The position numbers were made by a program, and so were the translations under genes. From Halomarina pelagica (GTDB lineage Archaea; Halobacteriota; Halobacteria; Halobacteriales; Haloarculaceae), in the NCBI RefSeq assembly GCF_024228315.1, contig NZ_CP100454.1:620001-684000 (forward strand): DNA of 64,000 nucleotides. Reading direction: 5' to 3'. Within the stretch, counting starts at the first letter, position 1; every line of letters starts with the position of its first letter. Shown here piece after piece: positions 1 to 7,717 of this stretch. Under the pieces are notes generated by a model, which saw only the letters and a program-made list of their open reading frames with translations, was not told the origin of the DNA and did not search any database.

Positions 1-426
1 CACCGCGTCGGTCCGGTCGGGGTCGGCGACGACCGCCGTCGCGCCGCTATCGCCGAGTCGGTAGCGCAGGGCGTCCTCGCCGAACAGGACGGAGAGCGGG
101 AGCGACACCGCCCCGATCTTCCAGCAGGCGAGGTGCGTGAGGACGTTCTCCGGGCGCTGGGAGAGGACGACCGCGACGCGGTCGCCCCGCTCGACGCCGA
201 GGTCGGCGAGCCCGTGGGCCAACTGGTTCGACAGCCGATCGAGGTCGTCGAAGGTGAACGTCTCGCGGCGGCCGTCGGGGTAGCGCTGGTGGAGCGCGGG
301 GGCGTCGGCGTCGTCGTGCTTTCTGAGCAGGTCGTGCGCGAGGTTGTAGTCGTCCGGGATGTCCCAGGCGAACGACTCCCGCGCCGCTTCGTACGTGTCG
401 TAGTCGAGTGATACGTGCCAGGTCAT
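1..426 (-). CDS. AMP-forming acyl-CoA synthetase, N-terminal part (runs off left edge)
   Basis: The visible 142 residues are the N-terminus of an ANL-superfamily acyl-CoA synthetase, a cytoplasmic enzyme that activates a carboxylic acid with ATP and joins it to CoA. The start ATG is at 424-426 (protein begins MTWHVSLDYDTYEAARESF). The segments TFTFDDLDRLSNQLAHGL and GDRVAVVLSQRPE, followed by a region on the raising of a gene-dosage-neutral hydrophobic helix (CWKIGAVSLPLSVLFG), are typical of the first third of these enzymes. The AMP-binding signature and the C-terminal catalytic domain lie outside the window, so the acid substrate cannot be inferred. Confidence 0.85.
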   Translation of the reverse strand, partial: MTWHVSLDYDTYEAARESFAWDIPDDYNLAHDLLRKHDDADAPALHQRYPDGRRETFTFDDLDRLSNQLAHGLADLGVERGDRVAVVLSQRPENVLTHLACWKIGAVSLPLSVLFGEDALRYRLGDSGATAVVADPDRTDAV

Positions 427-492
427 ACGTGTGCGTTGTCGGAGCGTGGAATCTACGGTCGGTCGTGTCGAGTGGTCGAGTCGCGGCCCGCC

Positions 493-975
493 TCAGACGA
501 AGGCGAACCGGGGCGTCTCTACCTCGCACTCGACGTGTGATAGAGGTTCGCACGAGCCGAGCCGGTCGAGGAGGTCGGTCTGTTCGTCGCCGTCCGCGGT
601 GTTCGCGAGCGTCCACGACTCCCGCCCATCCGCGCCCACCCACTCCAGGGTGAGGCGGGCGCGACGGGTCCGCGTGCCGGATCGGAGGCGGAGCGCCCGG
701 AGGTCGGACAGCGGGACCGCGACGTTGCGGTCGGAGAGCGCGAGCGCCTCCCCGGGCGACGCGTCGTCGAGCAGCCGACGGGTGCGCTCGCCCATGTCCG
801 CCCGGAGGAGCATCGAGCGGAACGACTCGCCCGCGAAACACAGGAGGAGTCGTTCGTCGGTCACCAGCACCTCCCAGAACTCGAAGGAGGTGGGGCGCTG
901 GCGGAACCACTGCGTGAAGCGACCGAGGCGGCGTTCTCCGGGTTCGGGGTCGGGGGGGCTCGTCGTCATCGTCAT
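493..975 (-). CDS. conserved hypothetical protein, third gene of the symporter operon
   Basis: A 160-aa soluble protein of unknown function. I chose the ATG at 973-975 because it overlaps the symporter stop codon in an ATGA arrangement, a strong sign of translational coupling; a second in-frame ATG lies 6 nt further in. The N-terminus is polar (MTMTTSPPDPEPGERR). It is followed by a beta-rich region containing WEVLVTDERLLLCFAGESF and VAVPLSDLRALRLRSG, a layout reminiscent of a PH-like fold, although that is only an impression. No membrane segment, zinc ligand or catalytic motif is evident. Its only functional clue is its place in the transporter operon. Confidence 0.75.
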   Translation of the reverse strand: MTMTTSPPDPEPGERRLGRFTQWFRQRPTSFEFWEVLVTDERLLLCFAGESFRSMLLRADMGERTRRLLDDASPGEALALSDRNVAVPLSDLRALRLRSGTRTRRARLTLEWVGADGRESWTLANTADGDEQTDLLDRLGSCEPLSHVECEVETPRFAFV

Positions 976-2567
976 CGCTCCATGAGCGCGGCGATGTCGG
1001 CCGGCACGCGGCTTCCGCGCTGCGTCGCCAGCGAGCCGACGACGAACAGGATCGTGGCGAGGAGCAGCGCCACCACGCCGACCGGGAGGCCGACGAACAG
1101 CGCTCCGTAGAAGGTCCGGACCGCCTCCGCCAGTCCGCCCAGGCCGATCTGGTCCGCGATCCGCGGGACGGCGCTGAACAGCAGGTTCACGCCCATGCCG
1201 CCGACGGCGGCGAGGATCGCGCCCCACCGCGTCGCGCCCTTCCAGTTCATCCCGAGCGCCGCGATGGGGAAGATGGCGGCGGCGAAGAAGCCCCAGCCGA
1301 TCGTCCCGAGGATGCCGACGAGTTCGCTCGAGTAGAACACCACCAGGGTGGACGTGATGGTGAGGAAGACGAGCGCCGCCTGCGTGACGCGCAGTTCGAC
1401 GCGGTCGCTCTCGATGGTCGAACCGAACGCGCGCGGGAGGTCCCGCGAGATGGCCGCCGCGCCGATGTTGAGGAAGGAGTCGCTCGTCGACATGATCGCC
1501 GCGAGCAGCGCCGCGAGGATGAGCCCCGCGACGACGCCGGGGGTGTACTCCAGCACGAACAGCGGGCCGACGATCGAGGCGCTCGCGGGTTCGGCGACGT
1601 TCCCCGCCTCGACCATCGAGCGCATCGACAGGCCCGTCGAGAACGCGAGCAGGCTCGAGACGGCGTAGGAGACGGCCGCGATCGGCGCGCCCCATCGGAG
1701 GATCTTCAGGTTGCGGCTCATGTAGAACTTCGTGATGAGGTGGGGCTGGCCCGCCGACCCGACCGAGAAGAGGATCCACCAGCCGAGCGCGGTGAAGACG
1801 ATGGCCGAGGTCGACGCCTCCGGCGCGCCGAGCGCGCCGAACGGGGAGACGAGCGACGGATCGGCGCTGGCGAGGTTGCGCGAGATGGTCTCCATCCCGC
1901 CGCCGAAGGAGACGGCGAAGAAGAACACGAGCACCGCGCCGACGATCATCGTGATCGCCTGGACGAAGTCCGTCCAGACGCCCGCGATCATCCCGCCGAG
2001 CATGCTGTAGAACAGCAGGATGAGCGCCCCCGCGAACAGCCCGACGGTGACGTCGAGTCCGAAGATGGCGCGCATGACGTACTGGAGCGCGGCGAGGTTC
2101 GTCGCGAGGTAGGCGACGACGCCGACGATCACCGCCAGCCCGGTCAGCCCCCGGACGGCGTCGCTCTCGTAGCGGACGTACATCCCGTCGGCGAGCGTCA
2201 GCACGTCGCGGAGATCGGCGAGGATGCGCATGCGCTTCGCGAGGACGACCCACGTCAGCAGGAAGCCGATGGGTGCGGTGAAGAAGATCCACAGGGCGGT
2301 CGACCCGCCGAGGTAGACCAGTTCCGGACCCCCGACGAACCCGAAGCCCGACTGGATGACGGAGAAGGCGGTGAGCGCGAGCACCCAGGTCCCGATGGAC
2401 TTCCCGGTGATGAGGAAGTCGCTCGTGCTCTCGGTCTGGAGGTACCCCCAGACCCCGATGGCGAGCACGAGCAGCATGTACGCCGTCCCGAAGAGGAGGA
2501 CGTACGGGTCGTTCGCGACCGGGATCGCCTGGAGGGGCGACGCCGACGCGCCGGGCGCGAGCGTCAC
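972..2567 (-). CDS. sodium:solute symporter (SSS family)
   Basis: A 531-aa integral membrane protein of the SSS family (panF/putP-like), which couples Na+ influx to uptake of a small organic solute. About 13 hydrophobic segments are visible. Family features include the unwound first helix region (GFGFVGGPELVYLGG), the segment FYSMLGGMIAGVWTDFVQ, typical of SSS proteins, and ALLAAIMSTSDSFLNIGAAA with the Ser/Thr-Ser-Asp-Ser Na+-site motif in TM8. It overlaps its upstream partner by 4 bp (2564-2567) and its downstream partner by 4 bp, so the three genes form one translationally coupled operon. The substrate is not evident from the sequence. Confidence 0.92.
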   Translation of the reverse strand: MTLAPGASASPLQAIPVANDPYVLLFGTAYMLLVLAIGVWGYLQTESTSDFLITGKSIGTWVLALTAFSVIQSGFGFVGGPELVYLGGSTALWIFFTAPIGFLLTWVVLAKRMRILADLRDVLTLADGMYVRYESDAVRGLTGLAVIVGVVAYLATNLAALQYVMRAIFGLDVTVGLFAGALILLFYSMLGGMIAGVWTDFVQAITMIVGAVLVFFFAVSFGGGMETISRNLASADPSLVSPFGALGAPEASTSAIVFTALGWWILFSVGSAGQPHLITKFYMSRNLKILRWGAPIAAVSYAVSSLLAFSTGLSMRSMVEAGNVAEPASASIVGPLFVLEYTPGVVAGLILAALLAAIMSTSDSFLNIGAAAISRDLPRAFGSTIESDRVELRVTQAALVFLTITSTLVVFYSSELVGILGTIGWGFFAAAIFPIAALGMNWKGATRWGAILAAVGGMGVNLLFSAVPRIADQIGLGGLAEAVRTFYGALFVGLPVGVVALLLATILFVVGSLATQRGSRVPADIAALMER

Positions 2568-3076
2568 TCCGTCTCACCCCCGCCCGCGCCCCCGTCGGTG
2601 CGGCGCGCGCCGCTCCCCACCGCGGGCTGCTCGGGGGAGAGCGGGAACGCCTCGTTCGACTGGGCCGTCCGCGCTTCGACCATGATCTCGTCGACCACCT
2701 CGTCGCTCCCGATCTGCGGGAACAGCACGGCGTAGTACACCGCGCCCGCCAGCGGGAGGAGCCAGATGAAGACGACGTAGACGAACGTCGATCGCGGGAG
2801 GCCGAGCACGTAGGTGTACTCGGTCAGTCCGGGACGCCAGAGCAGCCAGATGCCGGTGAGGCCGACGACGAACGTCCCGAGCAGGCCGGCGAGGAGACCG
2901 CCGTACGGGTGGAGGTCGAACTCCCGGCCCGCGCGCTCGATCGACGACGCCCCGACGACGCCGACGATGAACAGCGCCGCGAGATACGAGAAGACCCGGT
3001 ACGCCCCGAGGGCGGCCGCCCCGAGCAGGCCGAGCGCGACGACGCAGAGGGCGATCGCGTACGCGTTTCGTGGCAT
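2564..3076 (-). CDS. small membrane protein, probable accessory subunit of the SSS symporter
   Basis: A 170-aa protein with about four transmembrane segments (roughly residues 5-25, 30-45, 58-80 and 95-118) and a polar, Gly/Glu-rich cytoplasmic tail. Small multi-TM proteins encoded just before an SSS symporter are a known arrangement (YhdT-PanF and DUF4212-type pairs), and the 4-bp overlap with the symporter supports a joint function. Membership in a named family is not certain. A TATA-like element about 25-32 bp upstream suggests this is the first gene of a leaderless operon. Confidence 0.8.
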   Translation of the reverse strand: MPRNAYAIALCVVALGLLGAAALGAYRVFSYLAALFIVGVVGASSIERAGREFDLHPYGGLLAGLLGTFVVGLTGIWLLWRPGLTEYTYVLGLPRSTFVYVVFIWLLPLAGAVYYAVLFPQIGSDEVVDEIMVEARTAQSNEAFPLSPEQPAVGSGARRTDGGAGGGETE

Positions 3077-3100
3077 GTCCTAACAGCCTGTACGGAGCGC

Positions 3101-3108
3101 AATAATGG
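3101..3108 (-). promoter_or_regulatory. TATA element of the symporter operon
   Basis: On the minus strand CATTATTG lies about 25-32 bp upstream of the ATG at 3076. This spacing fits a haloarchaeal promoter giving a leaderless transcript. Confidence 0.45.
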
Positions 3109-3148
3109 GCGAGGTTAACATGTGAACCGACACGGTCGGCGCGCCCGA

Positions 3149-3757
3149 CTATCGCCCGCGTCGCCCCTTCGTCTGGCGGTAGTCGCGCCCGAGCAACTCG
3201 CGCAGGTGCTCGACGAACGCCTCCCGCTGATCTTCGTCCGGGTCGGGGTGGAGCGGGACGAGTTCGAACCCCCGCCCTCGAACCGTGGTCGCGTGCTCGG
3301 CCTCGACGTCGAAGTCGTCGGGATCGCGCGTCGTGTACTCCGTCGCCAGCGCCTCGCAGACGCGCTGGCCCACGGGCACGATGATCTCGGGGTTGATCAT
3401 CCGGATCTCGGCGGTGAGGTAGCCGTCGCAGGCGAGCACCTCCTCGTCGGTCGGGCCGCGGTCGGGGTGGCGACAGCGCGTGAGGAAGGTGAGGAACGCG
3501 TTCTCGGCGCGCACGTCGTCGCCGGATCGCTCCACGAACCCGACCCGTTCGAGCACGTCGAGGACGGGCGTTCCGTCGAACGGCACGCCCGAGGCGTCCG
3601 CTTCCGGCCCGGGCATCTCGCCGACGACCAGGAACTCCGCGTCCACCGGGCCGTAGCCGTGGACGACCCGCTCGCGCGTCTCGCACAGTTCCGGACAGTT
3701 CGTGCACGCCTCGTCCATCCCGAAGGGGTTGACGAGGGTGTCCTGCTCCGCGTCCAT
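3149..3757 (-). CDS. uracil-DNA glycosylase superfamily protein (family 4/5-like)
   Basis: A 202-aa protein that likely removes uracil from DNA, the first step of base excision repair. Motif 1 of the Fe-S glycosylases is recognisable as GEMPGPEADASGVPFDG. The N-terminal cysteine cluster (ACTNCPELC) and a later RCRHP could supply 4Fe-4S ligands. The usual C-terminal HP-containing motif appears as LHPDPDEDQ, which differs from classical family 4, so activity on uracil is inferred and not certain. It stands alone, upstream of the symporter operon and downstream of aroC on the same strand. Confidence 0.85.
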   Translation of the reverse strand: MDAEQDTLVNPFGMDEACTNCPELCETRERVVHGYGPVDAEFLVVGEMPGPEADASGVPFDGTPVLDVLERVGFVERSGDDVRAENAFLTFLTRCRHPDRGPTDEEVLACDGYLTAEIRMINPEIIVPVGQRVCEALATEYTTRDPDDFDVEAEHATTVRGRGFELVPLHPDPDEDQREAFVEHLRELLGRDYRQTKGRRGR

Positions 3758-3830
3758 TGACGGGTGGTGGACCGCGAGGGACTAAAGGGCGCGGGAGGGC
3801 GACCCGACCGCGGAACCGCTCGACTTCCGA

Positions 3831-4994
3831 CTACTCCTCGCGCTCCTCGTTCAGCGGGCTGCTCGGGTGGTAGTCGGTGTCGTACTCGCCGGGGCGGTCG
3901 TCGAGTCGGTCGGGGTTGATCCGCCCGCCGAGCAGCATGAAGTCGAGGAGCGTGAGGTTGAGCATCGCCTCCACGACCGGGACCCCGCGCGGCGGGAGCA
4001 CGGGGTCGTGGCGGCCGATGACCTGCACTTGCTTCTCTTCGCCGGTCTCCCAGTCGACCGTGGTCTGTTCCTTCGGGATGGAGGTGGGCGCGTGCAGCGT
4101 CACCTCGCCGTAGATCGGTTCGCCGGTGGTGATGCCGCCCTGGATGCCGCCGTGGTCGTTGCCGACCGGGACGGGGTCGCCGTCGGTATCCAGTGTCCAG
4201 TCCTCGTTGCGCTCGTGTCCCGAGACCGAGCGCGCCCCGCGCCCGAGGCCGAACTCGAAGGCCGTGGCGGCCGGGACTGCCATCATCGCCCTCCCGAGGC
4301 GGGCGGGAACGGAGTCGAACCGCGGCGCGCCGAGTCCGCGGGGGACGCCGCGGGCCTCGAAGTAGATCGACCCGCCGATGGAGTCGCCCTCCCGCTGGTA
4401 GCGCTCTATGACCTCGAGCATCTCCTCGGCCGTCTCGGGGTGGGCGCAGCGTACGGGGTTCTCCTCCGCGTGTTCGAGCATCTCCTCGAAGGAGACCTCG
4501 GGGGCGCGCACGTCGCCGATCTGGTCGACGTGGGCCTTCACCCGCACGCCGAAGCGGTCGAGCACCTTCCCCGCGATCGCGCCGGCGGCGACCCAGTTGA
4601 CCGTCTCGCGCGCGCTGGAGCGGCCGCCGCCGCCCCAGTTGCGCGTGCCGAACTTCGCCGAGTAGGTGAAGTCGCCGTGGCTGGGTCGCGGCGCGGTGAC
4701 GAAGGGCTCGTACTTGCCCGAGCGGGCGTCCTTGTTTTGGATGGTCATCCCGATCGGCGTGCCGGTGGTGTAGCCGTCCTGGATCCCCGACTGGATCTCG
4801 ACGGCGTCGGGTTCGTCCCGCGAGGTGGTGATCATCGACTGGCCGGGCTTGCGTCGGTCGAGTTCGCGCTGGACGTCCTCCGCCGAGAGTTCGAGGCCCG
4901 CCGGACAGCCGGAGACGGTGACGCCCATGGCGGGGCCGTGGCTCTCCCCGTAGGTGGTGACCCGGAAGAGCCGCCCGAACTGGTTCCCGTTCAT
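3831..4994 (-). CDS. aroC: chorismate synthase
   Basis: A 387-aa FMN-dependent enzyme that converts 5-enolpyruvylshikimate-3-phosphate to chorismate, the last common step of aromatic amino acid synthesis. The N-terminus MNGNQFGRLFRVTTYGESHG matches the family start, so I use the ATG at 4992-4994 instead of an in-frame ATG 24 nt upstream. Other conserved blocks are SARETVNWVAAGAIAGK, GNDHGGIQGGITTGEPI, with the His/Gly residues that bind FMN, and GRHDPVLPPRGVPVVEAM. Length is normal. The protein ends with an acidic tail (NEEREE). Confidence 0.97.
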   Translation of the reverse strand: MNGNQFGRLFRVTTYGESHGPAMGVTVSGCPAGLELSAEDVQRELDRRKPGQSMITTSRDEPDAVEIQSGIQDGYTTGTPIGMTIQNKDARSGKYEPFVTAPRPSHGDFTYSAKFGTRNWGGGGRSSARETVNWVAAGAIAGKVLDRFGVRVKAHVDQIGDVRAPEVSFEEMLEHAEENPVRCAHPETAEEMLEVIERYQREGDSIGGSIYFEARGVPRGLGAPRFDSVPARLGRAMMAVPAATAFEFGLGRGARSVSGHERNEDWTLDTDGDPVPVGNDHGGIQGGITTGEPIYGEVTLHAPTSIPKEQTTVDWETGEEKQVQVIGRHDPVLPPRGVPVVEAMLNLTLLDFMLLGGRINPDRLDDRPGEYDTDYHPSSPLNEEREE

Positions 4995-5177
4995 GCCTCC
5001 GGGTTGGGACGCTCGCATTTAGCTTTTGATAGCGGTCCCGTAGCCGAGGGTTCCACGCGCCGCGCTCGACGGTGGGAGTCCGGAGGAATTTCGGTCCGAG
5101 TTCGACCGAACTTCTGAAAACGGGCTTATACGCGCGGGTCCACGGTACTCCCGTGCGATAACTCGCACAGATCGGCC

Positions 5178-5435
5178 ATGACGGACGACCCCCCCGGACC
5201 CCCGCGACGCGGACGCCCGCCGATAGCGGCCGTCGCGGAGAGGCACAACCGTCCGCGGCAGACGTCCCCCGAAGGAACGGGGACCACGTCCCGAAACGGT
5301 GGCACCATCGCGTTCCCGACCGGTACGACGGACACCGAGGAGGGCCACTGGACCGCCGTGGTCGCGGCCGACGACCAGCCGACGCTCGCCGACGAAGCGA
5401 CGAAGATCGTAGCGCGGTCCATCGTCCCCGATTGA
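5178..5435 (+). CDS. small hypothetical protein
   Basis: An 85-aa protein with a proline/arginine-rich N-terminal half and an acidic C-terminal half containing GHWTAVVAADDQPTLADEA. Codon use is like that of neighbouring genes. A TATA-like CTTATACG at about 5124-5131 precedes it. I do not recognise a family; no membrane segment or motif is visible. A larger open frame exists on the opposite strand but is Arg-rich and looks like a shadow. Confidence 0.5.
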   Translation: MTDDPPGPPRRGRPPIAAVAERHNRPRQTSPEGTGTTSRNGGTIAFPTGTTDTEEGHWTAVVAADDQPTLADEATKIVARSIVPD

Positions 5436-5602
5436 CAGCACTGGCCCTCTTTCCCCCACCTGAAACCGATGTGTTACCGGATCGTCTATCGACGCGGACC
5501 TCCGTCGGGCACCGTTCTCGTCGGGTCGTGGCGTCGCCCTCAGAGCGAACGGCAACGCGGGTGTCGATGGACGTACGTGGACATGTTCGATAACGCCACG
5601 CG

Positions 5603-5878
5603 ATGGAGGCCGTTCTGTGGTACGTGCTCACGGGGACGCGCGGCGGGACGAACCGCGCGCGCATCCTGCGGGCGCTCGACGAGCGGCCACGGAACGCCAA
5701 CCGACTCGCGGAGGAACTCGACCTCCACTACGAGACGGTTCGACACCACCTCGACGTCCTCGTCGACAACGGGATCGTCAGGGACAGCGGCGAGGACGAC
5801 GGGGCGATCTACCTCCCGACCGACGAAGCGCGGCGCAACTGGGAACTCGTAGAGGAGATCATCGAGAAGGTCGAATGA
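5603..5878 (+). CDS. ArsR-type winged-helix transcriptional regulator
   Basis: A 91-aa single-domain DNA-binding protein. Residues 17-75 form a winged helix: RARILRALDERPRNANRLA (helices 1-2), then LDLHYETVRHHLDVLVDNG (recognition helix) and the beta wing IVRDSGEDDGAIYLPT. It probably regulates transcription, perhaps of the membrane-protein gene that follows. Between the two, positions 5881-5934 hold a possible 17-codon ORF whose TGA overlaps the next ATG, a candidate for translational coupling. No ligand-binding cysteines are seen. Confidence 0.88.
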   Translation: MEAVLWYVLTGTRGGTNRARILRALDERPRNANRLAEELDLHYETVRHHLDVLVDNGIVRDSGEDDGAIYLPTDEARRNWELVEEIIEKVE

Positions 5879-5930
5879 CAATGGAGAGACCGACACTCAC
5901 CGACGACACCGCTCGCGGGGGCGAAGAGAG

Positions 5931-6233
5931 ATGACGCTGTGGGTCGACGTGGCGCGGATCGCGATCGTCGCGAACATTCTGCTCACGCTCGTACTCGGGT
6001 ACGTCTGGGGGCGGAACTTCCTCCAGTTCCGCTCGAAGCAGACGCTCGGACTCGTCCTCTTCACGAGCTTCCTGCTCCTCGAGAACCTGCTTGCGTTCTA
6101 CTTCTACATGCTCGAGCCCACCCTCCGCGTGTGGGTGACTGCCGTCCCACCGATCGCGCAGGGAGCCATGACGGTGCTCCGGCTGTGCGAGTTCGGAGGG
6201 CTCTTCTTTCTCACCTGGGTCACCTGGGATTGA
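5931..6233 (+). CDS. small membrane protein paired with the winged-helix regulator
   Basis: A 100-aa protein with three hydrophobic segments (about residues 4-24, 38-60 and 67-98). The second includes LVLFTSFLLLENLLAFYFYM. The gene follows the ArsR-like regulator on the same strand with a 52-bp gap bridged by a 17-codon ORF. I believe this regulator/membrane-protein pairing recurs in haloarchaea, but the function is unknown. Confidence 0.8.
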   Translation: MTLWVDVARIAIVANILLTLVLGYVWGRNFLQFRSKQTLGLVLFTSFLLLENLLAFYFYMLEPTLRVWVTAVPPIAQGAMTVLRLCEFGGLFFLTWVTWD

Positions 6234-6304
6234 TCCGCGACGGGCGCGGACGGGCGATCACCCCATCCAGCCGGCCCCCGGACGGGAACGACCCGGCGCG
6301 TCGT

Positions 6305-6616
6305 CTACTCCCCGCTCCTCGCAGGCCGCCCGAGGTGCTCCTCGACGGCCTCGACCTTCTCGCGTGCGGATTCGTCGCTCGCGCGCTTGTCGTCGATCTT
6401 CAGGAACGTGCTCACGCGGTCGGCCTCGACGGCGGTGTGGGCCGCCCGCACCGCGTCGAACAGGTCGTCGATCGAGTCGGCCTCGATCACGGTCCCCATC
6501 GGGTTCGTCTCGTAGGACACGTCGAAGTCGTCGAGGGCGGCGACGGCCTTCGCCACCTCCTCGCTCATGCTCCCCTCGCGGACGGGCGCGACGCTGAGTA
6601 GCGCGATGACGGTCAT
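6305..6616 (-). CDS. MTH1187-family thiamine-binding protein
   Basis: A 103-aa protein of the MTH1187/YkoF (DUF77) family, small cytoplasmic ferredoxin-like-fold proteins reported to bind thiamine. The family pattern is clear: the N-terminal strand MTVIALLSVAPVREGSM, the middle YETNPMGTVIEADSIDDLFD and a C-terminal amphipathic helix (REKVEAVEEHLGRP). Length is typical. It stands alone; no thiamine gene lies nearby, so a role in thiamine handling is family knowledge only. Confidence 0.9.
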   Translation of the reverse strand: MTVIALLSVAPVREGSMSEEVAKAVAALDDFDVSYETNPMGTVIEADSIDDLFDAVRAAHTAVEADRVSTFLKIDDKRASDESAREKVEAVEEHLGRPARSGE

Positions 6617-6787
6617 GGTCCCCTCGAGTTACTCCCGTGAGCGGGTAAAGCGTGCCGGTCACCGACCCCGCGTGTCCCCCGGGACTCGTCGGTGCGCCCC
6701 CAGTGTGGCGATACGATCGGCCACGACCCACCGGACGGGCAGGGACGCCTCGAAGCGCCCGCCATCGTCGGAGAGAGACAGCCGGTA

Positions 6788-6795
6788 GTATATAG
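6788..6795 (+). promoter_or_regulatory. TATA box for the alpha/beta hydrolase
   Basis: GTATATAG lies about 22-29 bp upstream of the ATG at 6817 in an otherwise GC-rich stretch, the expected position for a leaderless haloarchaeal transcript. Confidence 0.6.
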
Positions 6796-6816
6796 CCGGG
6801 GGATCTACGCGGTCCC

Positions 6817-7692
6817 ATGGACGTGGACCGAGAACGGGTCGTCGCCAACGGTGTCGCCTTCGAGTACCTGCGCGCCGGCGATCGGTCCGGTCCGCTGGCG
6901 CTCTGCCTCCACGGCTTCCCCGACGACGCCGGGTCGATGACGCCGCTGCTGGAGCGGTTCGCCGCGGCGGGCTACCACGCCGTCGCGCCGTACATGCGCG
7001 GCTACGCCCCCACCGGACTCGCGCCGGACGGCGACTACTCCGCGGGCGCGCTGGGCCGGGACGCGCTCGCGCTCGCGGAGGCGCTCGACGGCGACCCGGC
7101 GGTGCTCGTGGGACACGACTGGGGGGCCGCCGCGGGGTACGTCGCCGCGCACGTCGACCCCGCGGCGTTCGAGACCGTCGTCGGGATGGCCCTGCCGCCC
7201 CGGTTCGTCTCGTCCGTCCGCGAACACCCCCGACAGTGGCTCAGGAGCTGGTACGTGGCGGCGTTCCAGCTCCGCGGCGCGGAGCGACTCGTGCGTGCGG
7301 GGGACTTCGCGCTCGTGGAGTTCCTCTGGTCGACCTGGAGTCCGGGGTGGGACTACCCCGAGACCCGGATCGAGGCGGTGAAGAACACGCTCAACGCGCC
7401 GGGGACGACGACGGCGGCGCTCGAGTACTACCGCCAGTTCGTCCGCCGCGTGATCGAACGCGGCGCGCTCCGGCGCGACGCCGATCCCGGTCCGCCGCTC
7501 GACACCGACGCGCTCGTCGTCGCGGGCGCGGACGACGGCTGCGTCGGGATCGAGCTGTTCGACGACGCGGCCGCGGCGTTCGCCGGGGACTGTCGCGTCC
7601 TCCGGGTGCGCGACGCGGGGCACTTCCTCCACCGGGAGCGCCCCGACGTCGTCGCGGACGCGGTGCTCGACTGGTGCGACGCGCGGGTATAA
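6817..7692 (+). CDS. alpha/beta hydrolase, epoxide-hydrolase-like
   Basis: A 291-aa alpha/beta hydrolase. The oxyanion region LCLHGFPDDAGSM (residues about 29-41) is followed by the nucleophile elbow VGHDWGAAAGY (about 98-108). The nucleophile is therefore Asp in a GHDWG context, which points to the epoxide hydrolase/haloalkane dehalogenase branch rather than a Ser esterase. The catalytic His is in DAGHFLHRERP near the C-terminus. A cap region lies between about residues 130 and 215. Substrate is unknown. It has its own TATA box and is followed by the YihY gene. Confidence 0.9.
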   Translation: MDVDRERVVANGVAFEYLRAGDRSGPLALCLHGFPDDAGSMTPLLERFAAAGYHAVAPYMRGYAPTGLAPDGDYSAGALGRDALALAEALDGDPAVLVGHDWGAAAGYVAAHVDPAAFETVVGMALPPRFVSSVREHPRQWLRSWYVAAFQLRGAERLVRAGDFALVEFLWSTWSPGWDYPETRIEAVKNTLNAPGTTTAALEYYRQFVRRVIERGALRRDADPGPPLDTDALVVAGADDGCVGIELFDDAAAAFAGDCRVLRVRDAGHFLHRERPDVVADAVLDWCDARV

Positions 7693-7717
7693 CCCGGTGG
7701 AACTGAACGGTCTTCGC

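Noticed and set aside
5019..5555. 178-codon minus-strand frame upstream of aroC
   Set aside because: Overlaps the better-supported 85-aa gene on the other strand and has an Arg-rich, motif-free translation.
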